A stretch of 15,170 nt of DNA from CAYUCY01 sp964443525. GTDB taxonomy: Bacteria; Pseudomonadota; Alphaproteobacteria; Caedimonadales; Caedimonadaceae. The stretch lies in assembly GCA_964443525.1 (NCBI GenBank), contig CAYUCY010000035.1, positions 1-15,170 of the forward strand, given 5' to 3'. A model generated the notes under the pieces. It was not told the origin of the DNA. It did no database searches and worked only from the letters and a program-made list of their open reading frames with translations. Both the position numbers and the translations under genes were made by a program. Shown one piece after another: positions 5,426 to 13,556 of the stretch (position 1 is the stretch's first letter; every line of letters begins with the position of its first letter).

Positions 5426-6370
5426 AGTTCTTTGTATCGCTTTTTTTACACGTTTTTTAGAAAGAGGAGCTTCTTTTTTCAAAGAAGCATCGGGACCGAT
5501 GTAAGTCTCTTCTATCTTATGGGAATCTATTTTTTGTTGAGTTTCTCTTTTCGGCGTCGTCTCATTTAAAAAAGAAGATGTAGAAGTGCTCTTCAAGACA
5601 CTTAAAGGTTTTGAACGAGCGCCTTGAAGGAATCTCAGTGTTTGCAGGGTATCTTCTTCCGAGAGATCCTGATGGAAAAGAGGCTTGGCTTTGGATGTCA
5701 GACCTGCCAAGGAATAGGCAACGGCCAAATTTTGACGATCCTTCGCCGTTGCATGTGGTTGGTTGACGACTTCTTCGAGAAGAGTGATGGATTTCGTTGT
5801 CTCGCCGGAGAGAGCATAAGAAAGACCGAGATTAGAACGCACACGAAGGTTCTCAGGGTTAAGAGTAATTGCTTTTTGGTAAATGTCTTGGGCCTCTTGA
5901 TGTTCCCCTAACAAATCATGAGAGACGGCCAAGAGATTCAGATAGGTCGGATTCTTAGGGTCTTTCTCACAAAGAGAGGAGGCAATCTTTTTGGCCTCCC
6001 CCGCCTGGTTTATCTCGATCTGAAGACGACAGACCTCGACCTGAAGATCTTGGTTATCCGAATCGGTTTTAAGAGCCGCTTGAAGTTCTTTGAGAGCTTC
6101 GTGAGGGCGATTTGTTTCTTTCAGCATTCTTGCGATCCCGATGCGCGCCGTCTTGTTATCTGGATCTTTTTCAAGAACCTGCGAATAAAACCCATGAGCC
6201 GTGTTATAGTTTCCGTCTTTTTGCATTTCTTGAGCAATTTTGAGATATCGGGACGATTCATTTGATGTGTCCGTGTGTTGACATCCTGCAACACTCAGGG
6301 CAAAAAATAACACAGATAGTAGGGCGTATCCCTTAACTTCCTTAATAAAAAAGAAAAAATCAGGTTTCAC
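5420..6370 (-). CDS. tadD: TadD-like TPR lipoprotein
   Basis: The 316-residue product begins with a long basic/hydrophobic leader ending in the lipobox VAGC, so C30 should be lipidated and the protein anchored in the outer membrane on the periplasmic side. About six tetratricopeptide repeats follow from residue 40 to 241, each near 34 residues, with landmarks such as NYNTAHGFYSQVLEKDPDN, GEHQEAQDIYQKAITLNPEN and LGLSYALSGE. The C-terminal 75 residues are basic, Ser/Thr/Lys-rich and probably disordered. TPR lipoproteins of this build (TadD) are assembly factors of Tad pili. GTG 6370 is used because AGGGAG lies eight bases upstream and no ATG fits. The gene is on the opposite strand to the rest of the locus, with its own promoter facing cpaA. 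Confidence 0.85.
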   Translation of the reverse strand: MKPDFFFFIKEVKGYALLSVLFFALSVAGCQHTDTSNESSRYLKIAQEMQKDGNYNTAHGFYSQVLEKDPDNKTARIGIARMLKETNRPHEALKELQAALKTDSDNQDLQVEVCRLQIEINQAGEAKKIASSLCEKDPKNPTYLNLLAVSHDLLGEHQEAQDIYQKAITLNPENLRVRSNLGLSYALSGETTKSITLLEEVVNQPHATAKDRQNLAVAYSLAGLTSKAKPLFHQDLSEEDTLQTLRFLQGARSKPLSVLKSTSTSSFLNETTPKRETQQKIDSHKIEETYIGPDASLKKEAPLSKKRVKKAIQRTA

Positions 6371-6400
6371 GTCGGCAACTCCCTTGATTTATTTATAAAC

Positions 6401-6423
6401 ATTTAACAAAATTTATGTTAAAT
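6401..6423. promoter_or_regulatory. Inverted repeat (candidate operator) between tadD and cpaA
   Basis: ATTTAAC (6401-6407) and GTTAAAT (6417-6423) form a perfect seven-base dyad around a nine-base AT core. It fills exactly the -10 box and spacer of the predicted tadD promoter and lies about 30-50 bases before cpaA. The half-sites contain TTAAC but their spacing is not that of a CtrA site. A bound regulator could control both directions; no clear cpaA promoter was found beside it. Confidence 0.45.
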
Positions 6424-6429
6424 TATCAA
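6401..6429 (-). promoter_or_regulatory. Promoter of tadD
   Basis: On the minus strand TTGATA (6424-6429) and TTAAAT (6401-6406) are exactly 17 bases apart. The predicted start near 6394 gives a leader of about 24 bases with AGGGAG before the GTG. Confidence 0.5.
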
Positions 6430-6452
6430 GACAAATATAAAAGGGAGGCACC

Positions 6453-7007
6453 ATGGAGATCTTTCTTGTCGCCTTTATGATTGGGGCTGGCCTTGCAGCT
6501 GTGATAGACTTCCTGACGTTTAAAATTCCCAATGCCATTCTTTTGTTTTTATTAGTTCTTTTCGTTGCAAAGGTAGGCCTGTTTCAGACGCCGAAGGATT
6601 TAATTTGGCCCTTTGCTTTCTTTTCAATTGCTCTTTTTATCGGATACATTCTCTTTTATTTCAAAGTCCTGGGAGCAGGGGACACGAAGTTTATTGCGGT
6701 GACTGTTTTGTGGATGACTCCTATTAATGTGGTTATGTTTCTCCTCGCTATGTCTCTCGCAGGAGCCCTTTTGGGGGGCATATATTTGCTGGTAGGTGCT
6801 CAGATCAATGCTTTTCGGGCTTTTTGCGTTAAAAAGCTAGAAGCGGTACCCGGAGTTGGTGTTTATCTCAAGAACAATCTTGGTGACGGAAAGCTTTCTC
6901 AAAAAACAGATAGTAAGTTCAAGGCGCCTTTGCCATACGGGGTGGCGATCTTTATCGGGTCCCTCTGTGCCCTTTATTTTCAGACTCAGGGAGTAAAATC
7001 GTTATGA
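6453..7007 (+). CDS. cpaA: Prepilin peptidase CpaA/TadV
   Basis: This 184-residue integral membrane aspartic protease (peptidase family A24) cleaves Flp prepilin and the TadE-like pseudopilins at the Gly ahead of their hydrophobic helix. The two catalytic aspartates are D19 in the VIDFLTFKIPN segment and D77 in GAGDTKF (the GxGD motif). Four to six hydrophobic segments span the sequence. PLPYGVAI near residues 159-166 is the conserved late motif of the family. It lacks the N-methylation domain of PilD, as is normal for CpaA. AGGGAGG at 6442-6448 supports the ATG. It is the first gene of the long assembly operon and overlaps cpaB by four bases (ATGA at 7004-7007), so the two are translationally coupled. 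Confidence 0.94.
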   Translation: MEIFLVAFMIGAGLAAVIDFLTFKIPNAILLFLLVLFVAKVGLFQTPKDLIWPFAFFSIALFIGYILFYFKVLGAGDTKFIAVTVLWMTPINVVMFLLAMSLAGALLGGIYLLVGAQINAFRAFCVKKLEAVPGVGVYLKNNLGDGKLSQKTDSKFKAPLPYGVAIFIGSLCALYFQTQGVKSL

Positions 7008-7765
7008 ACCAGTCTAAAAATTTTCTCAGTCTTTTGATCGCGTTTGTTTTAGCGCTCGGGGTGGCTGTTCTGGTGTATGTAATTCAAAAAAGAGGAGATT
7101 TATTGGCGCTCAACCGGGATAAGGCGAGCATGGTGGATGTTCTTGTGGCGCGCGTCGACCTAAACCCCGGTGACATCTATGATGAAGCCAAATTCGATTG
7201 GGTCAAATGGCCCCGGAAGTCTTTTAATGAGGAATATTTCACCAAAGAGGACGGAAAAAGTAAGGAAAAGTTGGAAGGGCGCGTCGTTCTTTATAAGATA
7301 GTTAAGGGCGAGCCCTTAAAGAAAGTAGATCTTGTGCCTGTGGATAGCAAGAACGTTTTGACGGCGCTGATCAGACCCGGGATGAAAGCGATCTCAGTCC
7401 CCTTTAAAAGCATTGCAAATCCGAACAACTTATATGCCCCCGGGGATTACGTGGATATTATCCTGCCGAAAAAGGTGGGAAAAGAAGACATTCAAGGGCA
7501 AATCGTTCTTGAGGGAGTCAAGGTGATTGCGGTGGACGCAACTTTTTACGAGGAAGGGAAAACATCTAAAGGCGATAAGCTTCCCAAAGCCATTACTTTA
7601 GAAGTAGATCCGAGTCAGGCGGAAGAGCTTGCGGCCTCTATTCGAGAAGGACATATCGTGATCAGTCATTATAGTGCTATGACGCCTCCCAAAGGCGGGG
7701 TCAGGAAAAAGGTGATTCATCAAGAGAAAAAAGAGGTCGTTGTCTCGCGCGGCGGTAGTAAATAA
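7004..7765 (+). CDS. cpaB: Tad pilus assembly protein CpaB/RcpC
   Basis: The 253-residue periplasmic protein is anchored by one N-terminal membrane helix (residues about 8-27). A SAF domain follows (about 45-115: VDVLVARVDLNPGDIY, then GRVVLYKIVKGEPL), and then the RcpC/CpaB-like part with RPGMKAISVPF (129-139) and YAPGDYVDIILPKK. These are the family landmarks. CpaB proteins support the secretin and may touch peptidoglycan. The tail (235-253) is basic and Lys-rich. The start overlaps the cpaA stop, and cpaC follows after 38 bases. Length is in the normal range for the family. Confidence 0.93.
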   Translation: MNQSKNFLSLLIAFVLALGVAVLVYVIQKRGDLLALNRDKASMVDVLVARVDLNPGDIYDEAKFDWVKWPRKSFNEEYFTKEDGKSKEKLEGRVVLYKIVKGEPLKKVDLVPVDSKNVLTALIRPGMKAISVPFKSIANPNNLYAPGDYVDIILPKKVGKEDIQGQIVLEGVKVIAVDATFYEEGKTSKGDKLPKAITLEVDPSQAEELAASIREGHIVISHYSAMTPPKGGVRKKVIHQEKKEVVVSRGGSK

Positions 7766-7803
7766 CGAGCGACAACCTCATATTTATTAAAGGAGATTAC
7801 AAG

Positions 7804-9207
7804 ATGATAGTCAATTACAGAGGACTCCGAAAACTAACAAAGGAGAGCGGACATAGGACGTTTTTGCTCCTGATTTTCTTGACCTGTTTTATGGCTTTCG
7901 TCTCGTATGCCCATCAATTAGTCTCGCTTGAGAAGAATGCGGCAAAATTTATTCCTACAAATGGTGAGATTATCGAAGTCTTTATCGCAAGTCCAGAAAT
8001 TGCGGACATTAAGGTCACGGAAGGCAGAGGCGTTTACGTCTACGGTAAAAAAACGGGAAGCACGACCCTCTTTATTTCTTATGCCGGCGGGAGGCAGGAC
8101 GAAATTGGAATCTCCGTCAACCACAATCTCGAGGCGCTGACCCGAATGATCTCAAGTCTCTATCCTGAAGAGGAAATTAAAGCAACCTCTGCTCCTAACG
8201 GTATTATGCTTTCGGGTTCGGCCAGCTCAACAAAAATCGTCAGTGACATTGAAAATATGGCAAGTCAATTCATTGATAAGGGCGAGAAGATCGTAAATAA
8301 CATTACGATTTCATCGGCAACGCAGGTGTACTTGAAGGTTCGGGTTGCAGAAATCAGGCGGGACGTGCTCACGCGAATTAACCCTAACTGGGCCTTTAAT
8401 GCGATCAACATGGATAATAAATTCAGCGCAACCGTTATGACGGGACGAAATCCGCTCAATGCTCTTGGTGGCTTTGACCGGAAGACGACTGGCACGAACG
8501 TTCCGTTCGGAAGCCTCGGATTTCGCTTTAATGACGGTATCAGCGATTATACCAATCTCCTTGACATGATCGATCAGGAAGGCCTCGGGACCGTCTTGGC
8601 TGAGCCGAACCTGATTGCGGTTTCGGGCGAAAATGCCTCATTTCTTGTCGGCGGTGAGTTTCCTTATCCCGTCCCTCAAGACAATAACCGGATTACGATT
8701 GAGTTCAAACAGTTCGGTATCAGTTTATCCTTCACACCGACGGTTCTCTCACCTGATCTGATCCGGCTTCATGTGCGACCTGAGGTGAGTGAGCTCGATG
8801 CTGTAAACAGGCTCCAATTCCCTGTCGGAGGCGGAGTTGCCGAAATTCCTTCGATTAAAACCCGTAAGGCTGAGACCGCCGTTGAACTGTCGAGCGGCCA
8901 GAGTCTGGCCATGGCTGGGCTTCTTTCTCATGATATGGCGAATGCAGTCACCGATTTTCCAGGACTCAAGGATATTCCTATTCTTGGTGCTCTCCTAAGG
9001 TCAACGGAATTCAGGCGGAAAGAGACGGAGCTTGTCATTATTGTCACGCCCTACATTGTCAATCCGACGGCGCCCAAAAACCTGAAGGTACCAACCGAGA
9101 ACCTTCGCTATGAGTCGACTCTGGAGACCTTGTTTATGAGGCGCTTGAACAAAACACCTGAGGGGGGCGCTCGGATGAAGAGTATTGCTGGATTTTATAC
9201 GGATTAA
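7804..9207 (+). CDS. cpaC: Tad pilus secretin CpaC/RcpA
   Basis: This 467-residue protein forms the outer-membrane channel of the pilus. A long basic start and a hydrophobic run (about 19-35) ending SYA read as a signal peptide. Residues about 40-108 are the pilus-type N-terminal domain with the motif VYVYGKKTGSTTLFI, 110-165 a BON-like segment (LSGSASS), and about 255-425 the secretin core. The core has VLAEPNLIAVSGENASFLVG and GEFPYPVPQ, the family hallmark. DFPGLKDIPILGALLRS and ELVIIVTPYIV close the domain. AGGAG at 7791-7795 sits eight bases before ATG. It follows cpaB by 38 bases and precedes cpaD by 14. No lipoprotein pilotin other than CpaD is visible. Confidence 0.95.
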   Translation: MIVNYRGLRKLTKESGHRTFLLLIFLTCFMAFVSYAHQLVSLEKNAAKFIPTNGEIIEVFIASPEIADIKVTEGRGVYVYGKKTGSTTLFISYAGGRQDEIGISVNHNLEALTRMISSLYPEEEIKATSAPNGIMLSGSASSTKIVSDIENMASQFIDKGEKIVNNITISSATQVYLKVRVAEIRRDVLTRINPNWAFNAINMDNKFSATVMTGRNPLNALGGFDRKTTGTNVPFGSLGFRFNDGISDYTNLLDMIDQEGLGTVLAEPNLIAVSGENASFLVGGEFPYPVPQDNNRITIEFKQFGISLSFTPTVLSPDLIRLHVRPEVSELDAVNRLQFPVGGGVAEIPSIKTRKAETAVELSSGQSLAMAGLLSHDMANAVTDFPGLKDIPILGALLRSTEFRRKETELVIIVTPYIVNPTAPKNLKVPTENLRYESTLETLFMRRLNKTPEGGARMKSIAGFYTD

Positions 9208-9221
9208 AGGGGAGTTTAAGG

Positions 9222-9884
9222 ATGACCAAAAAAGCGTTGTTGTTAGCCTTAGGGGTTTCGGTTCTAGGTGCCGGTTGTGTCACGGATCCTCGTGTGAAAG
9301 AGCCTTGGGAGACGAAAGTCAATCGTCAAGTCTATATGGAAAGCCTCTACTTCAAGAGGGGGGCTACGGATCTCTCGCCTCAGGAGAGAAGAAAAATTAA
9401 TCAGCTTGTTTCAAAAACAAAGCCGAAGCTTCTTCTTTATGCGGTGGTTACTTTAAATACGACGGACGCCAAGGCTCATAAAAATCCTCATGCGGCCCGG
9501 CTTAAAATTCTGAAGAAATACCTGGCGGATTTGGGCATTGAAAGACATCGCATTCGGGTAGCGACCCTTGAGCCTGCTGCGGCCCTGCGTCAAGGTTCTA
9601 TTAACCAAAACATGATAACACTGACATTAGAGCAGTACGAAATCGTGATGCCTGAGTGCAAAGGGTGGCCTGTGATGGGAACTGTTGAACGGCCGAACGG
9701 AGAACAGGAGTTCGGGTGCGTGAATGAATATAATTTTGCAAACATGGTTGCTGAGCCTAAAGATCTCTATGACTCCTTGCCCCTGGCTCAGAGGGATGGC
9801 CCGACCAACGCAACGTACCTGAAAAAGTTCAGAGAAGGCAAGCAGAAAGAGCTGCGCGTTGAGAAGGTTGAAACAGAGAAATAG
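9222..9884 (+). CDS. cpaD: CpaD-family pilus lipoprotein
   Basis: The 220-residue product has a lipoprotein signal ending LGAGC (C19), so it should be lipid-anchored in the outer membrane next to the CpaC secretin. The middle (residues about 40-130) has a shape seen in CpaD: LYFKRGATDLSPQERRKINQ followed by a segment HAARLKILKKYLADLGIERHRI. The C-terminal part carries the CpaD pattern: C156 in PECKGWP, FGCVNEYNFANMVAEPKDL with a second Cys, and DGPTNATYLKKFREGK. CpaD is essentially confined to Alphaproteobacteria, which supports the taxonomic reading. GGGGAG lies about seven bases before ATG. It sits tightly between cpaC and cpaE in the operon. Confidence 0.9.
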   Translation: MTKKALLLALGVSVLGAGCVTDPRVKEPWETKVNRQVYMESLYFKRGATDLSPQERRKINQLVSKTKPKLLLYAVVTLNTTDAKAHKNPHAARLKILKKYLADLGIERHRIRVATLEPAAALRQGSINQNMITLTLEQYEIVMPECKGWPVMGTVERPNGEQEFGCVNEYNFANMVAEPKDLYDSLPLAQRDGPTNATYLKKFREGKQKELRVEKVETEK

Positions 9885-9901
9885 CAGACTAGGGGATACA
9901 A

Positions 9902-11110
9902 ATGGCGGCAGGGGATAAGGGAAGTTCGGAGTTTGATCTGGTCGCATTCGTAGCAGATGCGCAGACCGAAACCCTTATGAAAGGGTTTCCTTTAAAAGAA
10001 CTCGGCTTTAAACCTCTTATCCAAAAAGGCGAGATGGGTGTTGCTTATAACTATCTGAAAGATAACCCATCACCCCGTCTTTTGATTTTGGATCTTTCGT
10101 CCTCTTCTCTGCCGATTTCGGATATTCAGAAGATCGCAGAAGTGTGCGACCCGAGTGTAAAAGTTATTGCGATCGGAAATAGTAACGATATTGGCATGTT
10201 CAGAAAGCTTTTGACGGTAGGTGTCAGCGATTATCTGGCTAAACCTCTCAGCCAAAACCTGATGGTTAAAAGCATCCAGGATGTCTTTCAAGGAAAGGAT
10301 GTGCGGGCTGCTGAAGGGGGATTCTCATCGGCAGGTCATGTGATCTCCTTCATCGGAGCAAGAGGAGGGGTCGGAACTTCTACAATCGCTGCTAACTGTT
10401 GTTATGAAATAGCGGAAGTGCACACAAAGCGGACGTGTCTTGTGGACTTAAATTTAAAGGCAGGCTTGGGAGCCCAATTCTTTGATCTTTTACCAACGGG
10501 CAGTTTCTACGAGATTTTGGAAGAGCCCGGCAAGATGGACGAACTGCTCGTTGAAAGGCTCATCTCAAAATATGAGTCGCGTCTTGGTATTTTATGCTCA
10601 GAGGCGGAACTTTTTCATGAGACCCTTGATGCGCCTGAGAGTTTAAGAGATCTTCTGAGAATACTTTCTATGCGATATAATTATACGGTTTTTGACGTGC
10701 CTTGGAACGACTGCCCCGGCATGCAGCAGGTAGCTTTAAACGCCTCGGATACGATTGTTATCGTGTGTGATCTGACACTCCCGTCCGTGAAAAGAACGGC
10801 TAAACTTGTCGACTATTTTAGGGCAAAGCAAAATCTTCAGCAGCGTCTTCTGATCCTCGTAAACAATCATAAGCTCTATAAGGAAGGCGAATTTTCGGTC
10901 AAAGATTTCGAGGAAGTTATCCAATCCCAGATCAGCTACGTTCTTCATTTTGACCACGCTCTTCCTCTTGAGGCCTTCAATCGGGGCGTTCCGCTGATGA
11001 AGGAGAAGGGGTATTTACCCAAACAAATCAGAGAGTTTACGACTCTGCTTCTGGGACGCCCTCTGGAGCAGGGTAAATCATTCTTATCGAGCCTATTCGG
11101 AGGCCATTAA
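9902..11110 (+). CDS. cpaE: CpaE/TadZ pilus-localising ATPase-like protein
   Basis: This 402-residue cytoplasmic protein joins a receiver-like domain to a ParA/MinD-type domain. Residues 10-135 resemble a response-regulator receiver, with D64 in LLILDLSS and K114 in YLAKPLS at the usual active-site places. From residue 147 the MinD-like part starts with FIGARGGVGTSTIAAN (150-165). The deviant Walker Lys positions are replaced by R154 and T159, as is common in CpaE, so ATP hydrolysis may be weak or absent. VDLNLKAGLGAQFFDLLP (181-198) and FDVPWNDCPG follow. In Caulobacter and Aggregatibacter this family sets the cellular position of the Tad machine. A short GGGGAT precedes ATG 9902. cpaF follows 10 bases after the stop. 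Confidence 0.93.
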   Translation: MAAGDKGSSEFDLVAFVADAQTETLMKGFPLKELGFKPLIQKGEMGVAYNYLKDNPSPRLLILDLSSSSLPISDIQKIAEVCDPSVKVIAIGNSNDIGMFRKLLTVGVSDYLAKPLSQNLMVKSIQDVFQGKDVRAAEGGFSSAGHVISFIGARGGVGTSTIAANCCYEIAEVHTKRTCLVDLNLKAGLGAQFFDLLPTGSFYEILEEPGKMDELLVERLISKYESRLGILCSEAELFHETLDAPESLRDLLRILSMRYNYTVFDVPWNDCPGMQQVALNASDTIVIVCDLTLPSVKRTAKLVDYFRAKQNLQQRLLILVNNHKLYKEGEFSVKDFEEVIQSQISYVLHFDHALPLEAFNRGVPLMKEKGYLPKQIREFTTLLLGRPLEQGKSFLSSLFGGH

Positions 11111-11120
11111 GGTAGTATAT

Positions 11121-12545
11121 ATGTTTTCAGGAGCAAGCACAGTGTCAAAAGGAAGACAGAAGGACGGATCTTCTGATTCTCATTCAAGAGAGGGGACTGA
11201 GAAGGGGGGTGCGGAAGGTCTTCGCCAAAAAAAAGACTTTTCAAACGTTGCGCTCTTTGAAACGCAAGCTAAAAGATTTACTCCTCAACTGGAAGAATTC
11301 AGAGATAACGTTTTTGATCGTTTGATTACTCAGATCGATCTGGCGACGGTCTCTCGGATGGATCGAACGGCTCTTCGTTCTGAAATCGAGCGGTTCATCG
11401 TCGAATACAGTGAAGAATCCCACTCCAGGACCACGTTTCACGAGCAACAGCAAGTTGCTGACGACATCATCAACGATATGATCGGATTGGGCCCGTTAGA
11501 AGTCCTTTTGAAGGATTCTGATATTAACGATATTCTCGTCAATGCTTTCGATACGATTTTCGTAGAACGCAAAGGAAAACTCTATCTGACAAACGTTCGC
11601 TTCAGAAACAAACGCCATCTTCTGCAGGTGGCTCAGAGAATCGCAAATTTTATAGGGCGCCGTGTCGATGAATCCAGTCCTATGGTGGATGCGCGCCTTA
11701 AAGACGGAAGCCGCGTGAATATCATTATCCCGCCTGTAGCTCTTGACGACGTTTCGATCTCTATTCGAAAGTTTTCTCAAAAGACCATTTCCTTCGATCA
11801 AATGGTTGAGTTCGGTTCTCTCTCAAAGGCGATGAGCGACTTTTTAAAGATCGCTGCAAAATGTCGTTTGAATGTTATCGTTTCAGGGGGAACAGGGGCC
11901 GGAAAAACAACCCTTTTGAATGCTCTTTCTCAACTCATCAATCCAAATGAAAGAATTGTAACGCTGGAAGACTCAGCCGAGTTGAAACTGGATCAACCGC
12001 ATGTTGTTCGTCTTGAGTCGCGTCCTCCAAATATTGAGGGCCGCGGAGAAGTTACGATTCGGGATCTTGTGAAGAATTCCCTGCGTATGCGACCCGATCG
12101 AATTATCGTTGGAGAGTGCCGCGGTGCTGAGGCCTTTGACATGCTACAGGCTATGAATACGGGGCATGACGGATCCATGTCGACCATCCATGCCAACAGT
12201 GCGAAAGAAGCCTTGGATCGTCTTGAAAATATGCTTCTGATGACGGGTCACGATCTTCCTAACCATGTTTTACGTAATTACATCGCCGGTGCTGTCGATC
12301 TCATCGTTCACGTGTCTCGTATGCGGGACGGAAAACGTAGGATCACCCAAATCTGTGAGATTCGCGAAATCGTAAACAGTGAGATCGATTATAAGAACAT
12401 CTTTCAATTCGAATACGAGTCAACGGACGAACAAGGGATTATTCACGGTTCTTACAAGGTTCTGGAGAAGACGCCTTATATTCTCGAAAAAGCAAAATGG
12501 TTTGGGGAAGAGGAAACCCTTCTTTCCTGTTTGAAAGATGCTTAA
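11121..12545 (+). CDS. cpaF: Tad pilus assembly ATPase CpaF/TadA
   Basis: The 474-residue cytoplasmic secretion ATPase drives pilus assembly (and probably retraction) as a hexamer under the TadB/TadC platform. Residues 1-45 are polar and probably disordered. The N-terminal domain covers about 100-230 and includes DILVNAFDTIFVER. The motor has Walker A GGTGAGKTT (256-264), the Asp box TLEDSAEL (281-288), Walker B RIIVGECRG (327-335) and the His box SMSTIHANS (352-360). All catalytic elements are intact. Two starts are possible: ATG 11121 with a weak AAGG upstream, or in-frame GTG 11142 with AGGAG eight bases ahead (11129-11133), which would remove seven residues. It is followed after 20 bases by tadB. 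Confidence 0.97.
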   Translation: MFSGASTVSKGRQKDGSSDSHSREGTEKGGAEGLRQKKDFSNVALFETQAKRFTPQLEEFRDNVFDRLITQIDLATVSRMDRTALRSEIERFIVEYSEESHSRTTFHEQQQVADDIINDMIGLGPLEVLLKDSDINDILVNAFDTIFVERKGKLYLTNVRFRNKRHLLQVAQRIANFIGRRVDESSPMVDARLKDGSRVNIIIPPVALDDVSISIRKFSQKTISFDQMVEFGSLSKAMSDFLKIAAKCRLNVIVSGGTGAGKTTLLNALSQLINPNERIVTLEDSAELKLDQPHVVRLESRPPNIEGRGEVTIRDLVKNSLRMRPDRIIVGECRGAEAFDMLQAMNTGHDGSMSTIHANSAKEALDRLENMLLMTGHDLPNHVLRNYIAGAVDLIVHVSRMRDGKRRITQICEIREIVNSEIDYKNIFQFEYESTDEQGIIHGSYKVLEKTPYILEKAKWFGEEETLLSCLKDA

Positions 12546-12565
12546 AGTTTAAGCGGGAGGCTTAA

Positions 12566-13552
12566 ATGACAACGAAATATGCGCTTTTGAGCGGGTTTTC
12601 CTTCATTCTCTTTTTCATTCTTTATATTACCGTCGATAAGATTATGACATTGAGGGAGGAGAGACTTATTCTTAAGCGACGGCTCGCTGGCATGTCGAGT
12701 GCGGTCACCGTTTCTGAAAAAGAAGACTTAAAGCTTTTCCAGAAAAGAAAAATCGGCATGATCGAAAAAAAACTTCAGCAGTACTTGAAGAGTATGCAGT
12801 CGGAAAGCTGGCTTCAAACCAAACTTTACCAAAGCGGACTTAACATTTCTCTGACTCAATTTTTCTTCATCTGCGTTGTCTTTCTCTTTGCTTGGGTTGT
12901 TGGTATAGAGTTTCTTTACGGTTTTACTCTGCCTGTCTCTGTTTTGTCGGCCGTCGGTGCTAATGGAGTGATGATTGCTCTCATCCTTGCTTTTTTGAGG
13001 AAAAGGCGTCAAAACAAAATTATGCTTGAGCTGCCGAATGCACTTAACATTATTTTACGGGCGATCAAGGCAGGGCATTCCGTTGAGAGAGCTTTTATTT
13101 TGGTTGCCAAGGAAGTTCAACCACCGATCGGATCCGAATTTCAAAGGATTATTGAACATTTGGAACTGGGGGTGGCTTACGAAGATGCGTTGCATCTGGC
13201 TTCAGAACGGGTAGATACGACAGACTTTCATTTCTTTGCGAGCGCCCTTATTATCCAACGGCAAACGGGAGGAAGTTTGGCAGAGGTGATTGAAAACATC
13301 GTTAATTTGCTTCACCGGAGACAAGAAATTCGTCATAAGGCAAAGGCGCTCTCGGCGGAAGGCAGAACGACAGGGCTCATTCTCGGTAGTATTCCCGTTG
13401 TCATCTGGATCGTTGTGAGTTTCACTCAGCCATCCTACTTGGATTTCTTTTTTTATGACTCCAAGGGAATTACATACATTAAAGTCGTCATCGGTCTTCT
13501 GGTTTTTGAAGCTCTCGTGATTAAATGGATGGTAGACGTTAAGGTGGAGTAG
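12566..13552 (+). CDS. tadB: Tad pilus platform protein TadB
   Basis: The 328-residue inner-membrane protein forms, with TadC, the platform on which the CpaF motor acts. There is an N-terminal helix (about 5-25), a basic cytoplasmic region (27-90), two helices (about 92-150), and a type II secretion F domain (about 155-280). That domain carries the motif ELPNALNIILRAIKAGHSVE and the block RQTGGSLAEVIENI, followed by two C-terminal helices (about 271-290 and 304-323). These are the normal TadB features. GGGAGG at 12554-12559 supports ATG 12566. The stop is four bases before the tadC start, which implies coupled translation. In Caulobacter naming this is CpaG. Confidence 0.94.
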   Translation: MTTKYALLSGFSFILFFILYITVDKIMTLREERLILKRRLAGMSSAVTVSEKEDLKLFQKRKIGMIEKKLQQYLKSMQSESWLQTKLYQSGLNISLTQFFFICVVFLFAWVVGIEFLYGFTLPVSVLSAVGANGVMIALILAFLRKRRQNKIMLELPNALNIILRAIKAGHSVERAFILVAKEVQPPIGSEFQRIIEHLELGVAYEDALHLASERVDTTDFHFFASALIIQRQTGGSLAEVIENIVNLLHRRQEIRHKAKALSAEGRTTGLILGSIPVVIWIVVSFTQPSYLDFFFYDSKGITYIKVVIGLLVFEALVIKWMVDVKVE

Positions 13553-13556
13553 GAAA

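Noticed and set aside
10349..10396. Missing Walker lysine in CpaE as a defect
   Set aside because: The GARGGVGTST form is usual in CpaE/TadZ proteins, so it is not a mutation of this gene.
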